A DNA stretch of 64,000 nucleotides from Caprella mutica (taxonomy: Eukaryota; Arthropoda; Malacostraca; Amphipoda; Caprellidae). Below are positions 23,723 through 35,397 of this stretch, one piece after another. A program made the translations under genes and the position numbers. The notes beneath the pieces were generated by a model. The model ran no database searches, was not told the DNA's origin, and saw only the letters and a program-made list of their open reading frames with translations. The stretch's first letter is position 1. Each line of letters begins with the position of its first letter. The DNA is taken from positions 170,414 to 234,413 of the forward strand of contig CANNZV010000426.1 of the NCBI GenBank assembly GCA_947561585.1, given 5' to 3'.

Positions 23723-24499
23723 TTTATTAGCTACATCCGAAAAAGAAAGTTCACAAATTTGTGGAATTGAAAAATATTTAAAACATCCTTATTAAAAATA
23801 TGATATAAAATAATAAAAACAAATTTAAAAGGAGGATGCAATGGTATAGCTTGAAAATAATCAATATATTTACTCACAGCATTCTTTAGAAATCTTTTTG
23901 AATATAAAATCTGACGTGAGGTACTAACAATCCTAAGGGATACTGTTAAAAATATGAATGGCCGTATGTGAACATAAAACATTATAATTTATTTTTGCTT
24001 CAGTTCTAAAATTAGGTATAAATTAAAATGGGAAAACCTTGTTTGATAAAAATGAGTAGAGATGTGCTCTCTAAAATAGATGATAAGAATGTCAGGGTTG
24101 AAATATAGGACAATACGAAATAAAAATAATTTTTCTATTTTTTATTATCTTACTTTTAGTGATGAAATAGCTATGCATAGTGTTTTTATTATTATTTTCT
24201 ATCATATAGCTACACCATCAAATTGTAATAAGTAGCTATAGCGAAATCTTTTTTAAAAAACAATATAATGTATAATTTCAAACAATAAAAATGATCTTAC
24301 TTCGATTGAAGAAATAAGACCATAGGTGCTCATGTATGCAAAAAAGCTACTACAGGTTCCACTCCTACCCAATGACACACACAACTCACATTTACATTGT
24401 TAATTGGTGCAAATGAAAGGAAAAGTCTTTATATTAGCACTGCATTGTAAGAGAATGTACCACTACAGTGTGACTTGGCAAAGGAGAGCGCAATAAACC
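23723..24499. other. AT-rich DNA without a recognisable feature
   Basis: No useful open frame or repeat copy was identified. Confidence 0.5.
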
Positions 24500-24870
24500 A
24501 AACGGAATATCGAGGGAATGTTGATGGAATATTGAGGAAATATTGACGGAATACAGAGGGAATATTGATGGAATAATCGAGGTTAATATTAAAGGAATAT
24601 CGAGGTTAGCATTGAAAAAATATCGACGGAAAGCAGAGTATATTAATGAAATATCGAGGTTAATATTGATGGGAAATCGAGGGAATACAGAGAGTATATT
24701 AAGGAAATATCGAGCGAATATTGATGGAATATAAAAAATAATAGTGACAGAATATCGAGGGAATACTAACGAAATATGACGTGATATAGGGGGAATGTAG
24801 AAAGAATATTGGTGAAATGATGAGATATCGAGGGAATATTCCGGAAATACGTATATCAATGGGATATTCC
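24500..24870 (+). repeat. Degenerate GGAATATYGANG tandem array
   Basis: Variants of 'ggaatatcgagg', 'ggaatattgatg' and 'ggaatacagagg' recur about 25 times at roughly 13-26-bp spacing. This is a strongly diverged minisatellite. The lack of stops over 159 codons on the minus strand follows from the repeat composition. Confidence 0.75.
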
Positions 24871-25078
24871 TGTAATTACTTTCAATATCCAGAGAGAATG
24901 TTCCAGGAAACATTTTACAACTTAAACATTAACCATCTATTTCAGTAAAGCTTAATATGTTTTCATGTTAATTACAGCCTATATTTAATGGTGTTTAGTT
25001 GTCTTTAATTTAACCCTAGAAATGGAGTACCTACAGCTACAGGCAAATACGAACAAACTACGAACATTATATGTAATA

Positions 25079-25221
25079 GATAGTTACGAATCATCAGACA
25101 GTTCCACATCTTCGATCATATAATAAGAAAGGAAGTTATAATTGTTATTTATTTAAATCATCGATACTTTTTATTATATGCTCGAAGATGGGGAACAGTC
25201 TGATAATTCGTAACTTACCCT
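25079..25221. mobile_element. MITE family M1, copy 4
   Basis: The left arm 'gttacgaatcatcagacag' and right arm 'ctgataattcgtaacttacc' are inverted. The inner parts 'ccacatcttcgatcatata' and 'tatatgctcgaagatgggg' pair. The right end reads accctat, with a TA adjacent. Confidence 0.78.
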
Positions 25222-25896
25222 ATGTAACGCATGTAAATATTTATAATGTAATAACTGAAATAGGAATCATTTAATTGAATTAATTAAGTGTGAAATTTTT
25301 GTTAAACAAATCAACAAATATGAAAGAATTAAATTATTTATTTCAAGTAGCTCGTCTTCTTTATAGATTTAATGTTGCAATTAAGAAGTATATTTCAATA
25401 TTTAGTTATTTATTATAAATTAGAACATAAATTAGTAATTATATATTAACGATAATTTCTTCACTGCAGGTGGTAGAATGAAATTTTTATACCTATAATA
25501 AAACATATACCTTCAATATCACACGACTTTCTTTTTACTTACTACCTATATAAATAACATACCTATTGTATTATTTAGCACATCTATTTACCATCTTAAA
25601 GTCTATCTAATTTTACTTTACTATTTATATTCGTAGTAATTTTAATACTCATCCTTTAAAACTTATTTAACGATTTAATTAGTAATAAATATGCAATCTT
25701 TATCATTTCGGTAAATAAGTAGGTATACAAATAAAGACTAATTATTAGAGTTATGGTTAAATTTCAAATAGGTAAATGATTTCCTTTATTGGTAGGTATT
25801 TAAGCTGTTTTTTTATGTATAGGAATATCAGACAGTGAAGGAACAAATCCTTAAGAAGAACTTGTATTTCAAATAAATTTTTAATTAATTAATTTA
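25222..25896. other. AT-rich DNA without a recognisable feature
   Basis: No useful open frame or repeat copy was identified. Confidence 0.5.
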
Positions 25897-26396
25897 GTAG
25901 GGGTTTAACGTCCGCTTCGGAACCAAAGGCCATATCGCTGACGTCAAAAGGAAATTAAATACAAGGGACTGGAAGAAGCAGTCAGAGAGGAAAGTGACTC
26001 CATGAACAAAGTCACTTGCCACCGTCGGTGACAATGCTCATGGATACAGAAAAGCTACTCCGTGAATACAGTTACTTACCAAGTAATGTGACGAAACGGG
26101 ACACAAGCACCGGTGGCTGCACTAACGGATGGAAGAGGAAAATGAAGAGTTGATAGTAAATGAAGCCTACGAGCCTACCTAACACAAAAATCTAAGACCT
26201 CGTAGTTGAAGAGCATAACCCTAGCGCTATCCTCTGAAACTGCAAGTAGCGTTAAAAAAAAAGATAAACATGGTAAAAATGAAAAAAGACAATCCATAAT
26301 CCAAATTACAACAGTTCGAGGCCCAAGGGACGCCACCCCCTTCTCTTCCATTCACCACAGACAGCTTCAGGATAGAGCCCCTGGGGGCAATTTTTA
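25897..26396 (+). repeat. Dispersed repeat R2 (SINE-like), copy 2
   Basis: Begins 'aggggtttaacgtccgcttc' and parallels copy 1. It carries extra sequence at the tail ending 'agagcccctgggggcaat', and it is flanked on both sides by 'ttaattaattaa'-type sequence that may be a target duplication. A third fragment with the same first 30 bases is at 35849. Confidence 0.72.
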
Positions 26397-28177
26397 ATTA
26401 ATTAATAATCATATTCAATTAATTCTTTTCTTCTATTTGAACTGTTTTCTACTAGGTACAAGTTAGTTTTACTTACCTAAGCACTGTAGTAAATCTGTTC
26501 ACATATTGCACTCATCCTTTGGTCTAAAGGGTCACACGGTTAATTAAATGGTGTATTATTTATATTTAGGTACCTATATTAACTGTTTAACAGTATTTTA
26601 TGTAGGTAATGGTTACTCACAAATGTTATTCACAAATTTAAAAGGATGAAATATTATAGTAATTATATAATTCAATAGTTTATCTGTAGAATTTTAAAAT
26701 TAGAATCGAGTAGTCACATAAAAATTGGTATATGTAGTACCTAAATAAAATAACGAATTCAAAATGTAATTATCATTTTCATAATTTTTTTATATGAGGG
26801 AAAATATACAACTGTCCGATAACTCAGAAGAATAACCCTAATTATATACTGAAGCGTGCCGTACTGCTCCATAGAAAATAAGAGTGAGAGAAACTAGGCA
26901 CTGAGATTTCACTTACTGGACTTCAAAACGTAACTACCAGTCTACCTAGGTAGCGAAATTTAAATACATTATACATTACATCTACCAAAGGACAATTTAA
27001 TATCCTTTATAAAAACTGAAAATACAAACGACATGGATAGGTAGTTAAATGCATTGAAATCACCGTATGTAATAACAGAATAATGATTTATTAATGCAGT
27101 TCTGTGAATGCGAGCAAGTGGTCAGTCTTGAAATGGTTAGCGATGAGCGTGCACAACCTCACTGCATGGCTTTCAAAGAGCAACTGGTTGTTGGAGTCTG
27201 GAGATGCAACTTGCAACTTGTCTCTTGCAAATTAGCAGCAATAGAAAACTAAATGTATAAAAGAAAACGAAAGGAGGTAAAGAAAACTGATTGTCAAACT
27301 TATTCGTAATGTATTGAGATAGTAAAGATATTTTAGAAGAAAAAAAATTTATAAAAATTATATTTTAATTCAATACCTAATTAAAAGTAATTATAAATTT
27401 AATCCTTCGATTGATAAAAAAAATTGTTATTTGAAAAGTATATAAAATAAGGTAGGTCTACCTAGTCTAAAATGCAGATTTCGAATGAAATGTATTTTTT
27501 CTTTAGCAGTATACCAAGTTAAAATAAAATAAAATTCATTTGAAAATTAAATAATATACTTACTACCTACTATATATTATCGTGAGATGATTAATAATGA
27601 AAAACAATATGTTTAATTTAATTAAAGATTAGAAATATTATTTGCATACCCTTAACATACAATTTATTTTGATGTTACCATTACGTCAATTTCACAATTT
27701 ATTGTATATCATAATAACTTTCTAGCCTTTTAGCCACCGTTCATCAATCATTTTATTTATAGTTATGGCAAAAGTAAACAAGAGAATAGGCCAGTTACCC
27801 CTGTGGGTAGATACGGCTGGTTTTTGTACTAAGAAGTTTTTTACTGGAGAGAAAACTTTATTTTTTATTGCTATGTTTCTCAATTATGTTGCACTTTTTC
27901 GTTCTGCACGTTCACTGTGCGCAGCAAAAAGTAGCAATTAGGTGTTCTACCTTCCTAGTGATTGATGTAGAAGGGAAAGGATATGCGGTTTGGTGACGTC
28001 ACGCCATCCATTGGTTAACATTTTCCTTCCGAAAAGAATAACCAATGGAGATATTTGAATTTCACATGCCATCTTAAAATTGTTCCTCCAAACTTAACAT
28101 ACTAATAGATTCATAACTCTTACTATAAACATGATTCACATTAATCTGACACTCACACACTCAGAGTACTCGGGAAT
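26397..28177. other. AT-rich DNA, no supported gene
   Basis: A GC-richer patch at 27110-27240 ends in repeated 'caacttgcaact' words. Near 27990-28050, 'ccattggttaac' and 'taaccaatgg' form a spaced inverted pair of CCAAT-containing sequence next to a TGACGTCA. No start, exon or RNA gene could be supported. Confidence 0.4.
26786..26840. mobile_element. MITE family M1, decayed solo half
   Basis: 'atatgaggga' and 'actgtccgataactc' followed by 'ataaccctaa' resemble the right arm of the family. The left arm was not found. Confidence 0.4.
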
Positions 28178-28728
28178 CGGGTGCTAAAGGTCCTCTCAAA
28201 GCTCCGGGGAAAAATGGAGCTCATTGCATAGTATTATAGAACTAAGGTCTAGAATCATTAATCTGCAATCTGCTTACAATTCAGATCAGTATAGTTTTGA
28301 TTATATGCTTTTAAAGTTTTTAATACTCTGTGTACAACAATTGTACGAAACACTAATCTGAAATGAAAAAAAAAAGATTGTACACTCTTTGTTTCGATTT
28401 CAAATTTGAATTTTATATACAAACAATGCATATTCACTATTGCTCAACCTCCAATTAAGATTTAAATTGTTTACCGAAAAATAAAAACGTTTCTATAATA
28501 AGTTTCTCTCATTTTATACATTTACAGGAATATTTAATTTATAAGATTGATTTTACCTACCCATAATTGACATTCAAAAAAAATGGTGTGCATTCTTACT
28601 CTTACGACTGAAAATCAGCAAGTCGGAAGTGAAACGGGTATTGTAGACTTTTATTTAAAAGCATATAAAATTAAATATACGCTATCAAATTCTATGTAGT
28701 TTGCAGCAAATTGACAAGAAACATTATA
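28178..28728 (+). repeat. Dispersed repeat R3, copy A
   Basis: Aligns in inverted orientation with 36145-36703 over about 550 bp. Shared blocks include 'taaaggtcctctc', 'ttatagaacta', 'agattgtacactctttgttt', 'tatgcttttaaa' and 'aagaaacattat'. No open frame. The element type is unknown. Confidence 0.75.
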
Positions 28729-29384
28729 GGGCCTTTACACGGGCACACAAGAGCCATTGCTGTGTGTTCACTGTTTAGGGTTCTCGGCACACACATTTCC
28801 CGTCTCGCACACAAGTATGGCACACTCTGACAGCGATCACTTCGGCAGTGAATGCACCTATACATGCACTGCTGCGTGCCATAGCAATATATATAGCGAA
28901 TGATTGAGTTACCGATAAAATAGTTTAGTAATTTTGATTCGTATTAGGATTGGTAGGCTAAATAAAGTTTTTACCAACACAAAAGGATATATTCACGAGA
29001 TAATTGATAGAATTGTCTATGTTAGTGGATGGTTTAAGGCCGGTACAACGACAGTAAAAATTTAGTAATTAGAAATTAATTCTTAAAAAAGTAGATATAA
29101 CATAAACTAACCAAAACATTATTACAATCTGAATTTTATATAAATAGTAGAAATTTTTTTATTTAGTGATTAAATTGCAGTCTAAATATTACTTAAGTAA
29201 AATAGTATGAACAATATTTATTATTCACTGACAATTACCAAATAAATTGGCTATATTAAGCTGTTGCACAAGGTACTGGAACTGAATCACAGCAACTGAA
29301 TGACACTGAGCAGTGGAGCACAAACTATACATAGGTACGTGTGAACAGATTACTGGAAAACAGTGCCACACACTGTGCTCGCGA
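28729..29384. other. Non-coding DNA, possible transposon end at left
   Basis: 'agggcctttacacgggcaca' at 28735 has the look of a DNA-transposon terminus, but no inverted partner was found. The remainder is AT-rich with no gene. Confidence 0.3.
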
Positions 29385-29455
29385 AGGGATTTGAACACTT
29401 ATGTTACACCCCACTTTCCGGATACTATGAATGCCATAGTACTGCCACGTTCCCA
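29385..29455 (-). repeat. Possible tRNA-derived SINE head
   Basis: The minus strand carries an A-box-like 'tggcagtactatgg' and, about 45 nt on, a B-box-like 'gttcaaatccc'. This is the internal RNA polymerase III promoter arrangement of tRNAs. A cloverleaf could not be drawn, so this may be a SINE or coincidence. Confidence 0.3.
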
Positions 29456-29639
29456 CAATTGATATTAAATATATAAATTATAAGGTCCAAATAGCATAGT
29501 GAGTAACAGAGCTATAATGGCATTTTTTTTAATTTATATTTAAATTTACTGTTTCAAAGAAAAAATCAAGTAAATCGATAATTCTTATTCAATCCAACAT
29601 TCAATGATAATTCTTTATCTTTGTTAATTTTGGTGATAT

Positions 29640-30190
29640 TCTGATGAAACTATGAACACCTCTATATTTCAACGGCATTCCAGAATGCTATTCAAATAGC
29701 GGTCTTCAGAGAGTTCACATTAAGTTATTGTCACTGATTAATGTTAGACTGCTCTCCAATAAATCTAAGTAGCCAAAAGAGAGTATAGTAGGTCAATTAT
29801 CCATCGGGATAAACCTAAGAAGATATTCCTTCATCAAAGTCTGAACTTGTTTTACTCCATGCGGCGCAGAGTCTTGAAAATACCTGCCTTTAATAACATT
29901 GCAGTTTCTATGAATCCAGTGTAGCAATACTCTTTTGTGTTGATTTTAAGTCCAGCCTGTCATTTGACGGGTGCAAAAATTATCACATAATCAGGATTTT
30001 TGCTTTGCATCACAGGAGGAAGTTCTGAAGGGTCACAGACATTAGCACCATTTTCTGGAGATTTGAAACCTCTTCAACAATGAACACTTATTCTTGTCAT
30101 GTCTTTCTGTGTTCTTGAGATGATTAAGAAGCTTTTGGCATTTTTCAATCAAGATGGCTCTTAAATTAGCAGTGAGTAGGTTTCAGCGTC
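29640..30190 (-). pseudogene. Decayed mariner/Tc1-superfamily transposase
   Basis: Conceptual minus-strand translation, shifting frames, gives mariner-like pieces. One is near 29870 (FQDSAPHGVKQVQTLMKEYL). A second, directly downstream, resembles the family's 'F-I-P-x-D-x-W-P' segment followed by a truncated 'G-Y-L-x-x-L-E-S' block. An upstream piece (about 30000-29940) reads like the 'P-D-Y-V-M-x-F-A' stretch preceding the catalytic core. Multiple stops, frameshifts and deletions show it is long dead. No terminal repeats were identified. The order and spacing match the transposase core at 37680-38100, but the two are clearly diverged. Confidence 0.55.
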
Positions 30191-30604
30191 TCTTCCCCAG
30201 GCAGCAAAAAAATATTGCTAGTGCTACATAATTGACGCAATGATTACATATTGGAAGAATTTTGGGATATTTGATCTCAATATTTATTGCCGCCATGCAT
30301 ATTCGTTAATGAACTTGTATATTTGATTGTATTTTGTTTATTTGGAAGTGTTAATATGCCGATTAGGCGATTACTATGTTTAAAATACAGATATACATAT
30401 ATTAAGTTACTATGCATTTAAATTTAAATTCTGAAATATAAAAATAATTACATATTGCGTCAATAAGGAAATGTATATTCTGAAATGCAAATCATTATCG
30501 TCAAATTAATTGAATATTAATAGCACATTAAATCAAAAATAAAATAACATAAATGTTATCTACATGTTTTAATCTAAAATTAACCATTATTGTAGCGGGT
30601 CACT

Positions 30605-30650
30605 GACAGTTTGGTCCAAGAAAATTGGGCTCGCCGACAATTGGACTAAA
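30605..30650 (+). repeat. Fragment related to the end of the 44548-45543 element
   Basis: 'cactgacagtttggtccaag' followed by 'aaaattgggctcgccgacaattgg' parallels the left end at 44557. No right end was found. Confidence 0.45.
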
Positions 30651-31634
30651 TTAAATTCAGTTGAAGTTATTTCGGAATCTTCCACATATTAACTTAATAA
30701 TTCTTTCAAAACGTATTGATAATTATCTTTCAACTAACATAATATATAGGTACTTATTCATAATTAATCATTGTTTGGCAAATACACCTTTATATCCCAA
30801 AACATCTGACATTTGCACGGAGACACTCGATTAGTCCAGAATAATGTACCAATCATTCAGCACCATAATTGTCACTCTCTTTGGAATAAATTAATTACTG
30901 GAAGGATATTTTGTTCATTACCTTATATACAGTCACAGCTTCTTATACGCTGTTTAATTTTATAAAGTAATTAAATTTAAAAAATAAAGACCATATTAGT
31001 AAATCATAATACTAAATTTACAGTTGCATTTTAGTCGCAAGTAAAATGAACTAATTTATACTACGTTGGTTGGATGTTCGTCAACTATATAAATAATAGT
31101 ATAGCAGATATTCATAAATTCATTTTAAAATATATCCTTTTAACTATTTATTATAAATCGAATTATTTTCATTCGCGGCATAATAAATGTCCAGAACTGT
31201 ATAGTCAGTTAAAGGCCAAACTGACGCTCGTCTCTCACATGGACGCTCAGTTTGAAATAAAATTTTGTGAAAGAGGTGTGGTAGTGCTGTTATTATCTAA
31301 TTAGAAAATTATAATCAGTGCAGAAATTACTTGTTATCAGTACCTAGTTAGTTATTTAGTTCAGTGAATCAATGTAGTAGTTTGATTATCAAGTTAGTTA
31401 TCTTAATTGCAGTAGCTAATTACCTTGTTACTTATCATTACCATTGTTTGTACCTAGGTAGGTACTTATACTTTCTACCTAGTTAGCTAATTCTCGTTTC
31501 TGTAGCCTGTCTACTTACTTACCTACCTACCAGGCTAATAAACTACCTAATTTCAGTGTGGTCGTTACAAAGTTAGTTAATTGTTAAACCAAGTTGCATT
31601 AAAAGAAATATTAGATTTTATTAGAACATCTCAT

Positions 31635-31770
31635 TACTCGGACACTTATTTACGTGTGAGGACAGTAATGGGAAAGTGGGTGTTAGGATATTATTAAGAG
31701 TTAGGTCACATTACTTATTTTAACGCCCTTTGTCTGAGTACTGTAACCTCACACAGATTCTAATGATTTA
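31635..31770. repeat. Imperfect inverted repeat, foldback family F1, copy 2
   Basis: The left part ('gtgtgaggacagtaatggg' region) pairs with the right part ('ctgtaacctcacac' region). Both are flanked by TTATTTACG-like sequence. Block order resembles 1096-1215. Confidence 0.5.
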
Positions 31771-33531
31771 CGTAAATAAGAAGCTGTAATTGGTAGTTTA
31801 TAATGACTTTGAAGGTACCAATGATATGCCTACCTTAACCTCATTAACAAATAGCATGGTCAATGCAAATTGACCATGTGATCGCTGCTATTTGTAGTTC
31901 CCAGTGCGCGCACCATCTCTATGATTTCTACTCATCAAAAGAGTTATTTAGAAGCTTCCCTTAAAACAGGAGATATAGTTAAAACTAATTTACGGACTTC
32001 CACGCATGTACTCCCAATTATTAATTCATAAATGAAGATATGAAGGAATATTTTCTGATTATCACCTTTAAAAAAACAGTATACTGTATCTTCATTAATG
32101 TATCTTTGACGTTAAACCTCTACTGAAAATATTTGCTCAACATTGAGGTAATAATCTCCTATTATTGGCTCTATTTTGTGTCACTATTATTATATGGATA
32201 TTGAGTCACTATTTTTTCCAATATTGCCGCAACATTCCAAAAACAAATATTATATCACTCTTCAGGTAAAATTTCAAATTATTTTCTCAATATTACGGTC
32301 ATTTTGACGCATTATTGCGCCACTGTTGAGTCAATATTAACTTCTGCACCAACATTGTCTCTATATTCATTTTCAATATAGACGCATTACTATTTTTAAT
32401 ATTGGCACATTAAATTTGACCATGTGTAATTCTTATTCGATCGACTATTTACTATATATTTTATCATGACTGATCATATAAATAATGTGTTAATATGACT
32501 TAAAATTATTATTCACCAAAATTGCATACATTTATGATGATGTAGCTATGTATGTTAATTATTTTGTAAGAAATAAATGATTATAAACTTATTTTGATTG
32601 TACCCCCAGGGGTACATGTACCCAAGGTTGGGAAACCCTGCATTATAGGAATAATCAGAAAAATTTGCGTATTACAAAATACTGAAAATAATCACCATTA
32701 CCTGCGGGGCCCACAATTACGCGTGACTTTATCTGAGATTTAACACAATTCTACTTTTAAACAATGCAGCAAATTGAGTTAAATGATTGAGTACTATATA
32801 GTATAGTTATTATATCATGAAACAAATTAGAGAAAGGCTCACAATGTGATATCATTTCTATAACATAAAAATGATGTCTCATATCATGATAATTACATTA
32901 ACCTAATTACAGAAAATTTTCTAATCTTACCATTGTTAAAAACATTGATGCTTTAGAATTTCATTTTTTATGATGTATGGTTCAGTAATTTTATTACTTT
33001 TTGATATAATTCACGTATTTCACAATTCAGCTCATTTTCTTTCACAACCCAAATATGTGTTAGAAGAAAAGTGAAAACTCAGATGCTATCCAACTATCAC
33101 CTATTTAGACTGCGCGCCATTACTTTTTATTGTTCTTTTTCTGAGCCTTGGATAGAGACCATAGCAAGTGAAGGTAAAAAATGATAACCCTTTGATTACG
33201 TGCAGACTTTCGAAATATTAAAAGTACCTAGTGCCCACCCAGTCAAAAATTATATTCGTTTGATTCCGATTGACAATTATAATCGGTGATAAAAATGATC
33301 ATCTTTACGTTAATAAATTATTCGACAAAAGTCTCATAGAAATTTATCATAAATTTGAAACATTTACAGTCTATTGCAGGACATGCCCAACGAAAATGTT
33401 AGATTTGGGATATTTTACGATAAAATATCTTCACTATTATTATTATAATCGACAATTATAGACAATCTTATGATAGACGATAAATTCTTGGACTACGCAT
33501 AGAGGCATTCTTAGACTACGAATATGGGGCT

Positions 33532-34160
33532 TGTGTAGGTCTCATATCCATATGTAAGCAGACTGACTGTGTAGGTCTCTTATCCATATGTAAGCAGACT
33601 GACTGTGTAGGTCTCTTATCCATATGTATCAGACTGACTGTGTAGGTCTCTTATCCATGGGAAAGCAGACTGACTGTGTAAGTCTCTTATCCATAGGTAA
33701 GCAGACTGACTGTGTAGGTCTCTTATCCATGGGTAAGCAGACTGACTGTGTAGGTCTCTTATCCAATGGTAAGCAGACTGACTGTGTAGGTCTCTTATCC
33801 ATGAGTAAGCAGACTGACTGTGTAGGTCTCTTATCCATGGGAAAGCAGACTGACTGTGTAAGTCTCTTATCCATAGGTAAGCAGACTGACTGTGTAGGTC
33901 TCTTATCCATGGGTAAGCAGACTGACTGTGTAGGTCTCTTATCCAATGGTAAGCAGACTGACTGTGTAGGTCTCTTATCCATGGGTAAGCAGACTGACTG
34001 TGTAGGTCTCTTATCCAATGGTAAGCAGACTGACTGTGTAGGTCTCTTATCCATGAGTAAGCAGACTGACTGTGTAGGTCTCTTATCAATGGATAAGCAA
34101 ACTGACTGTGTAGGTCTCTTATCCATGGGTAAGCAGACTGACTGTGTAGGTATGTTATTC
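33532..34160 (+). repeat. 36-bp minisatellite with higher-order organisation, about 17 units
   Basis: Each unit contains 'ggtctcttatccatgggtaa' and 'gcagactgactgtgta'. Variant positions (gggaaag, aggtaag, gggtaag, aatggtaag, gagtaag) occur in the same order in units 4-8 and 9-12, and partly in 13-15. This shows a roughly 180-bp block was duplicated as a whole. One unit is a base short. Frames on both strands stay open for over 200 codons because 36 is divisible by three. Confidence 0.95.
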
Positions 34161-34171
34161 TTGGAGGGACC

Positions 34172-34248
34172 CACACTGTCAAAAGCCCACACAGACAAAA
34201 GCCCACACAAACAAAAGCCCACACCGACAAAAGCCCACACCGACGAAA
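34172..34248 (+). repeat. 16-bp tandem repeat (aaaagcccacaccgac)
   Basis: Four to five units, preceded by 'ttggagggacccacactg'. The same unit appears in reverse orientation at 35936-36075. Confidence 0.88.
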
Positions 34249-34924
34249 ACAAAATTAGTATTCCTGCAATATAAATAATCCATATATTTAAAGTTGGAAC
34301 GAAGGAAGATAAAAATTTAACAGTTTTCTTTCTACGGAATCATTGTAAATTTGTGTTATGCACCAAATTTAGGGACGCTGTTATCGCAGAACTTAATTTT
34401 AAAACACTTTAATTTATGAACTAAAATTTTAGTATAAATTGGAACATTTAGTCAGAAGGCAGGTAGCCAGCAGACGTCTTGTTCAGTTGTCATGTAGGAT
34501 TACTGATCGAAAGGTCAAACATCAGCCTCTGTAACTTTTCTAGATATAGTCTTAGATTCTATAACCAAGTACTTCGTAAATACTTTATTTGGCTACAATT
34601 ATGTATATGTATACACTTTATACATGTGTAATTAGTCAATTAGTATGGTTGTTGATGTCCTGAGTACGGAGTTTATTCTAATTTTTCATCAAACCGTGGA
34701 GCAACAGGCCTAGAACTGTTAAATAACTGAAAAATTTTGTAGATCCTTATTTGTATATTGTATTTAACTTGTTCTAAGAAAGCAACGACAACCTAAAATT
34801 AATTTAAAGTTAATCGTCTACTGGAAAAATTGAAGATAAGTTTCATAGGGTCTAACTCTTCTCTTGCAGTTTGTAGTCCTAGCTTGAATAATTTCCGCCT
34901 ATGCGTTTCTTTTACAGAGTTTAT
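34249..34924. other. AT-rich DNA without a recognisable feature
   Basis: No gene was seen. If the minus-strand fragment at 34925-35356 is the N-terminal part of a retroelement, its reverse transcriptase would be expected here, and none is visible. Confidence 0.5.
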
Positions 34925-35356
34925 TTACTTGGTGTTATTGTTGCAGATGTAGCTAAAAATATGGTTGAAATCTATCCAAGAGAGTTTTGATTGCAGATTA
35001 CTACATTGTATTGAAAATTTTGATGATAAAACCCGTTTTTCAGATTGTTTTACTTTCAATTCATCATCTAGGAGCTTCTTCTGGAAATTTCTGTAGGAGG
35101 AGGTGCATCTAATCCTATTAGAGTAGAGCTTGAAGTTAACAAATTTAGGAGTTAAGTTGTTCTCGGTGCACGTCGTTGGAAAATGAATGTCTTCTTCTGT
35201 CTTCCTAATCTTGAAATCTATTTTCTCACAGTCTCGAAATAATTTTATCACTTGTTCTCCATAGCGGTGACGTATAATTGAAGTAATAGATTTTGTCCTT
35301 GGGAACCGCAATATCAAAATAAAATGTAAAACAAGAGAAATAATAGAAACTGACAT
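34925..35356 (-). pseudogene. Probable Penelope-like element N-terminal fragment
   Basis: An open frame of 143 codons. The region 'RYGEQVIKLFRDCEKIDFKI', then a short 'F-P-T-T-C-x-x-N-x-L-T-P-K' stretch and a basic segment, resembles the domain ahead of the reverse transcriptase in Penelope-like retroelements. That domain is remembered as an alpha-helical, basic region with a conserved Cys followed by 'I/L-x-P-K'. No reverse transcriptase or GIY-YIG domain follows within the next 700 bp, so it is a truncated copy at best. A hammerhead-like motif just upstream fits this element class. The match is from memory of the family pattern, and a host gene of unknown function cannot be excluded. Confidence 0.4.
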
Positions 35357-35369
35357 TTTCTTTTCAAGC

Positions 35370-35397
35370 TTTCGATTTATTCAAAAATCATCCTCAG
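35370..35397 (-). other. Hammerhead-ribozyme-like core motif
   Basis: The minus strand reads CTGAGGA, a short GATTT/AAATC stem-loop, then GAAAG. This resembles the hammerhead core (CUGANGA, stem II, GAAA). One unpaired base precedes the stem, and stems I and III were not verified. Penelope-like elements are known to carry hammerhead motifs near their ends, which is why I list it. Confidence 0.3.

Larger units (their letters stand above)
30191..33531. other. AT-rich DNA, no supported gene
   Basis: Apart from the two small features listed inside it, I see only diverged 'caatattg'/'gtcactatt' words (32140-32410) and TAGGTA/ACCTAC-rich sequence (31430-31530). No RNA gene was seen. Confidence 0.45.

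Noticed and set aside
24434..24913. Minus-strand frame of 159 codons rich in Ile, Phe, Tyr and Ser
   Set aside because: Translation of a diverged GGAATATYGANG repeat. No domain, no signal peptide with a sensible end, and no splice context.
28735..29440. hAT-like transposon between 'agggcctttacacggg' and a right end near 29400
   Set aside because: I could not find a matching inverted end, a target duplication or any transposase frame.
29385..29455. tRNA gene
   Set aside because: A- and B-box-like words are present, but no acceptor, D or anticodon stem can be paired. It is kept only as a weak SINE-like feature.
33616..34274. Three overlapping open frames of over 200 codons
   Set aside because: The 36-bp minisatellite stays open in several frames. 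The peptides are pure repeat.
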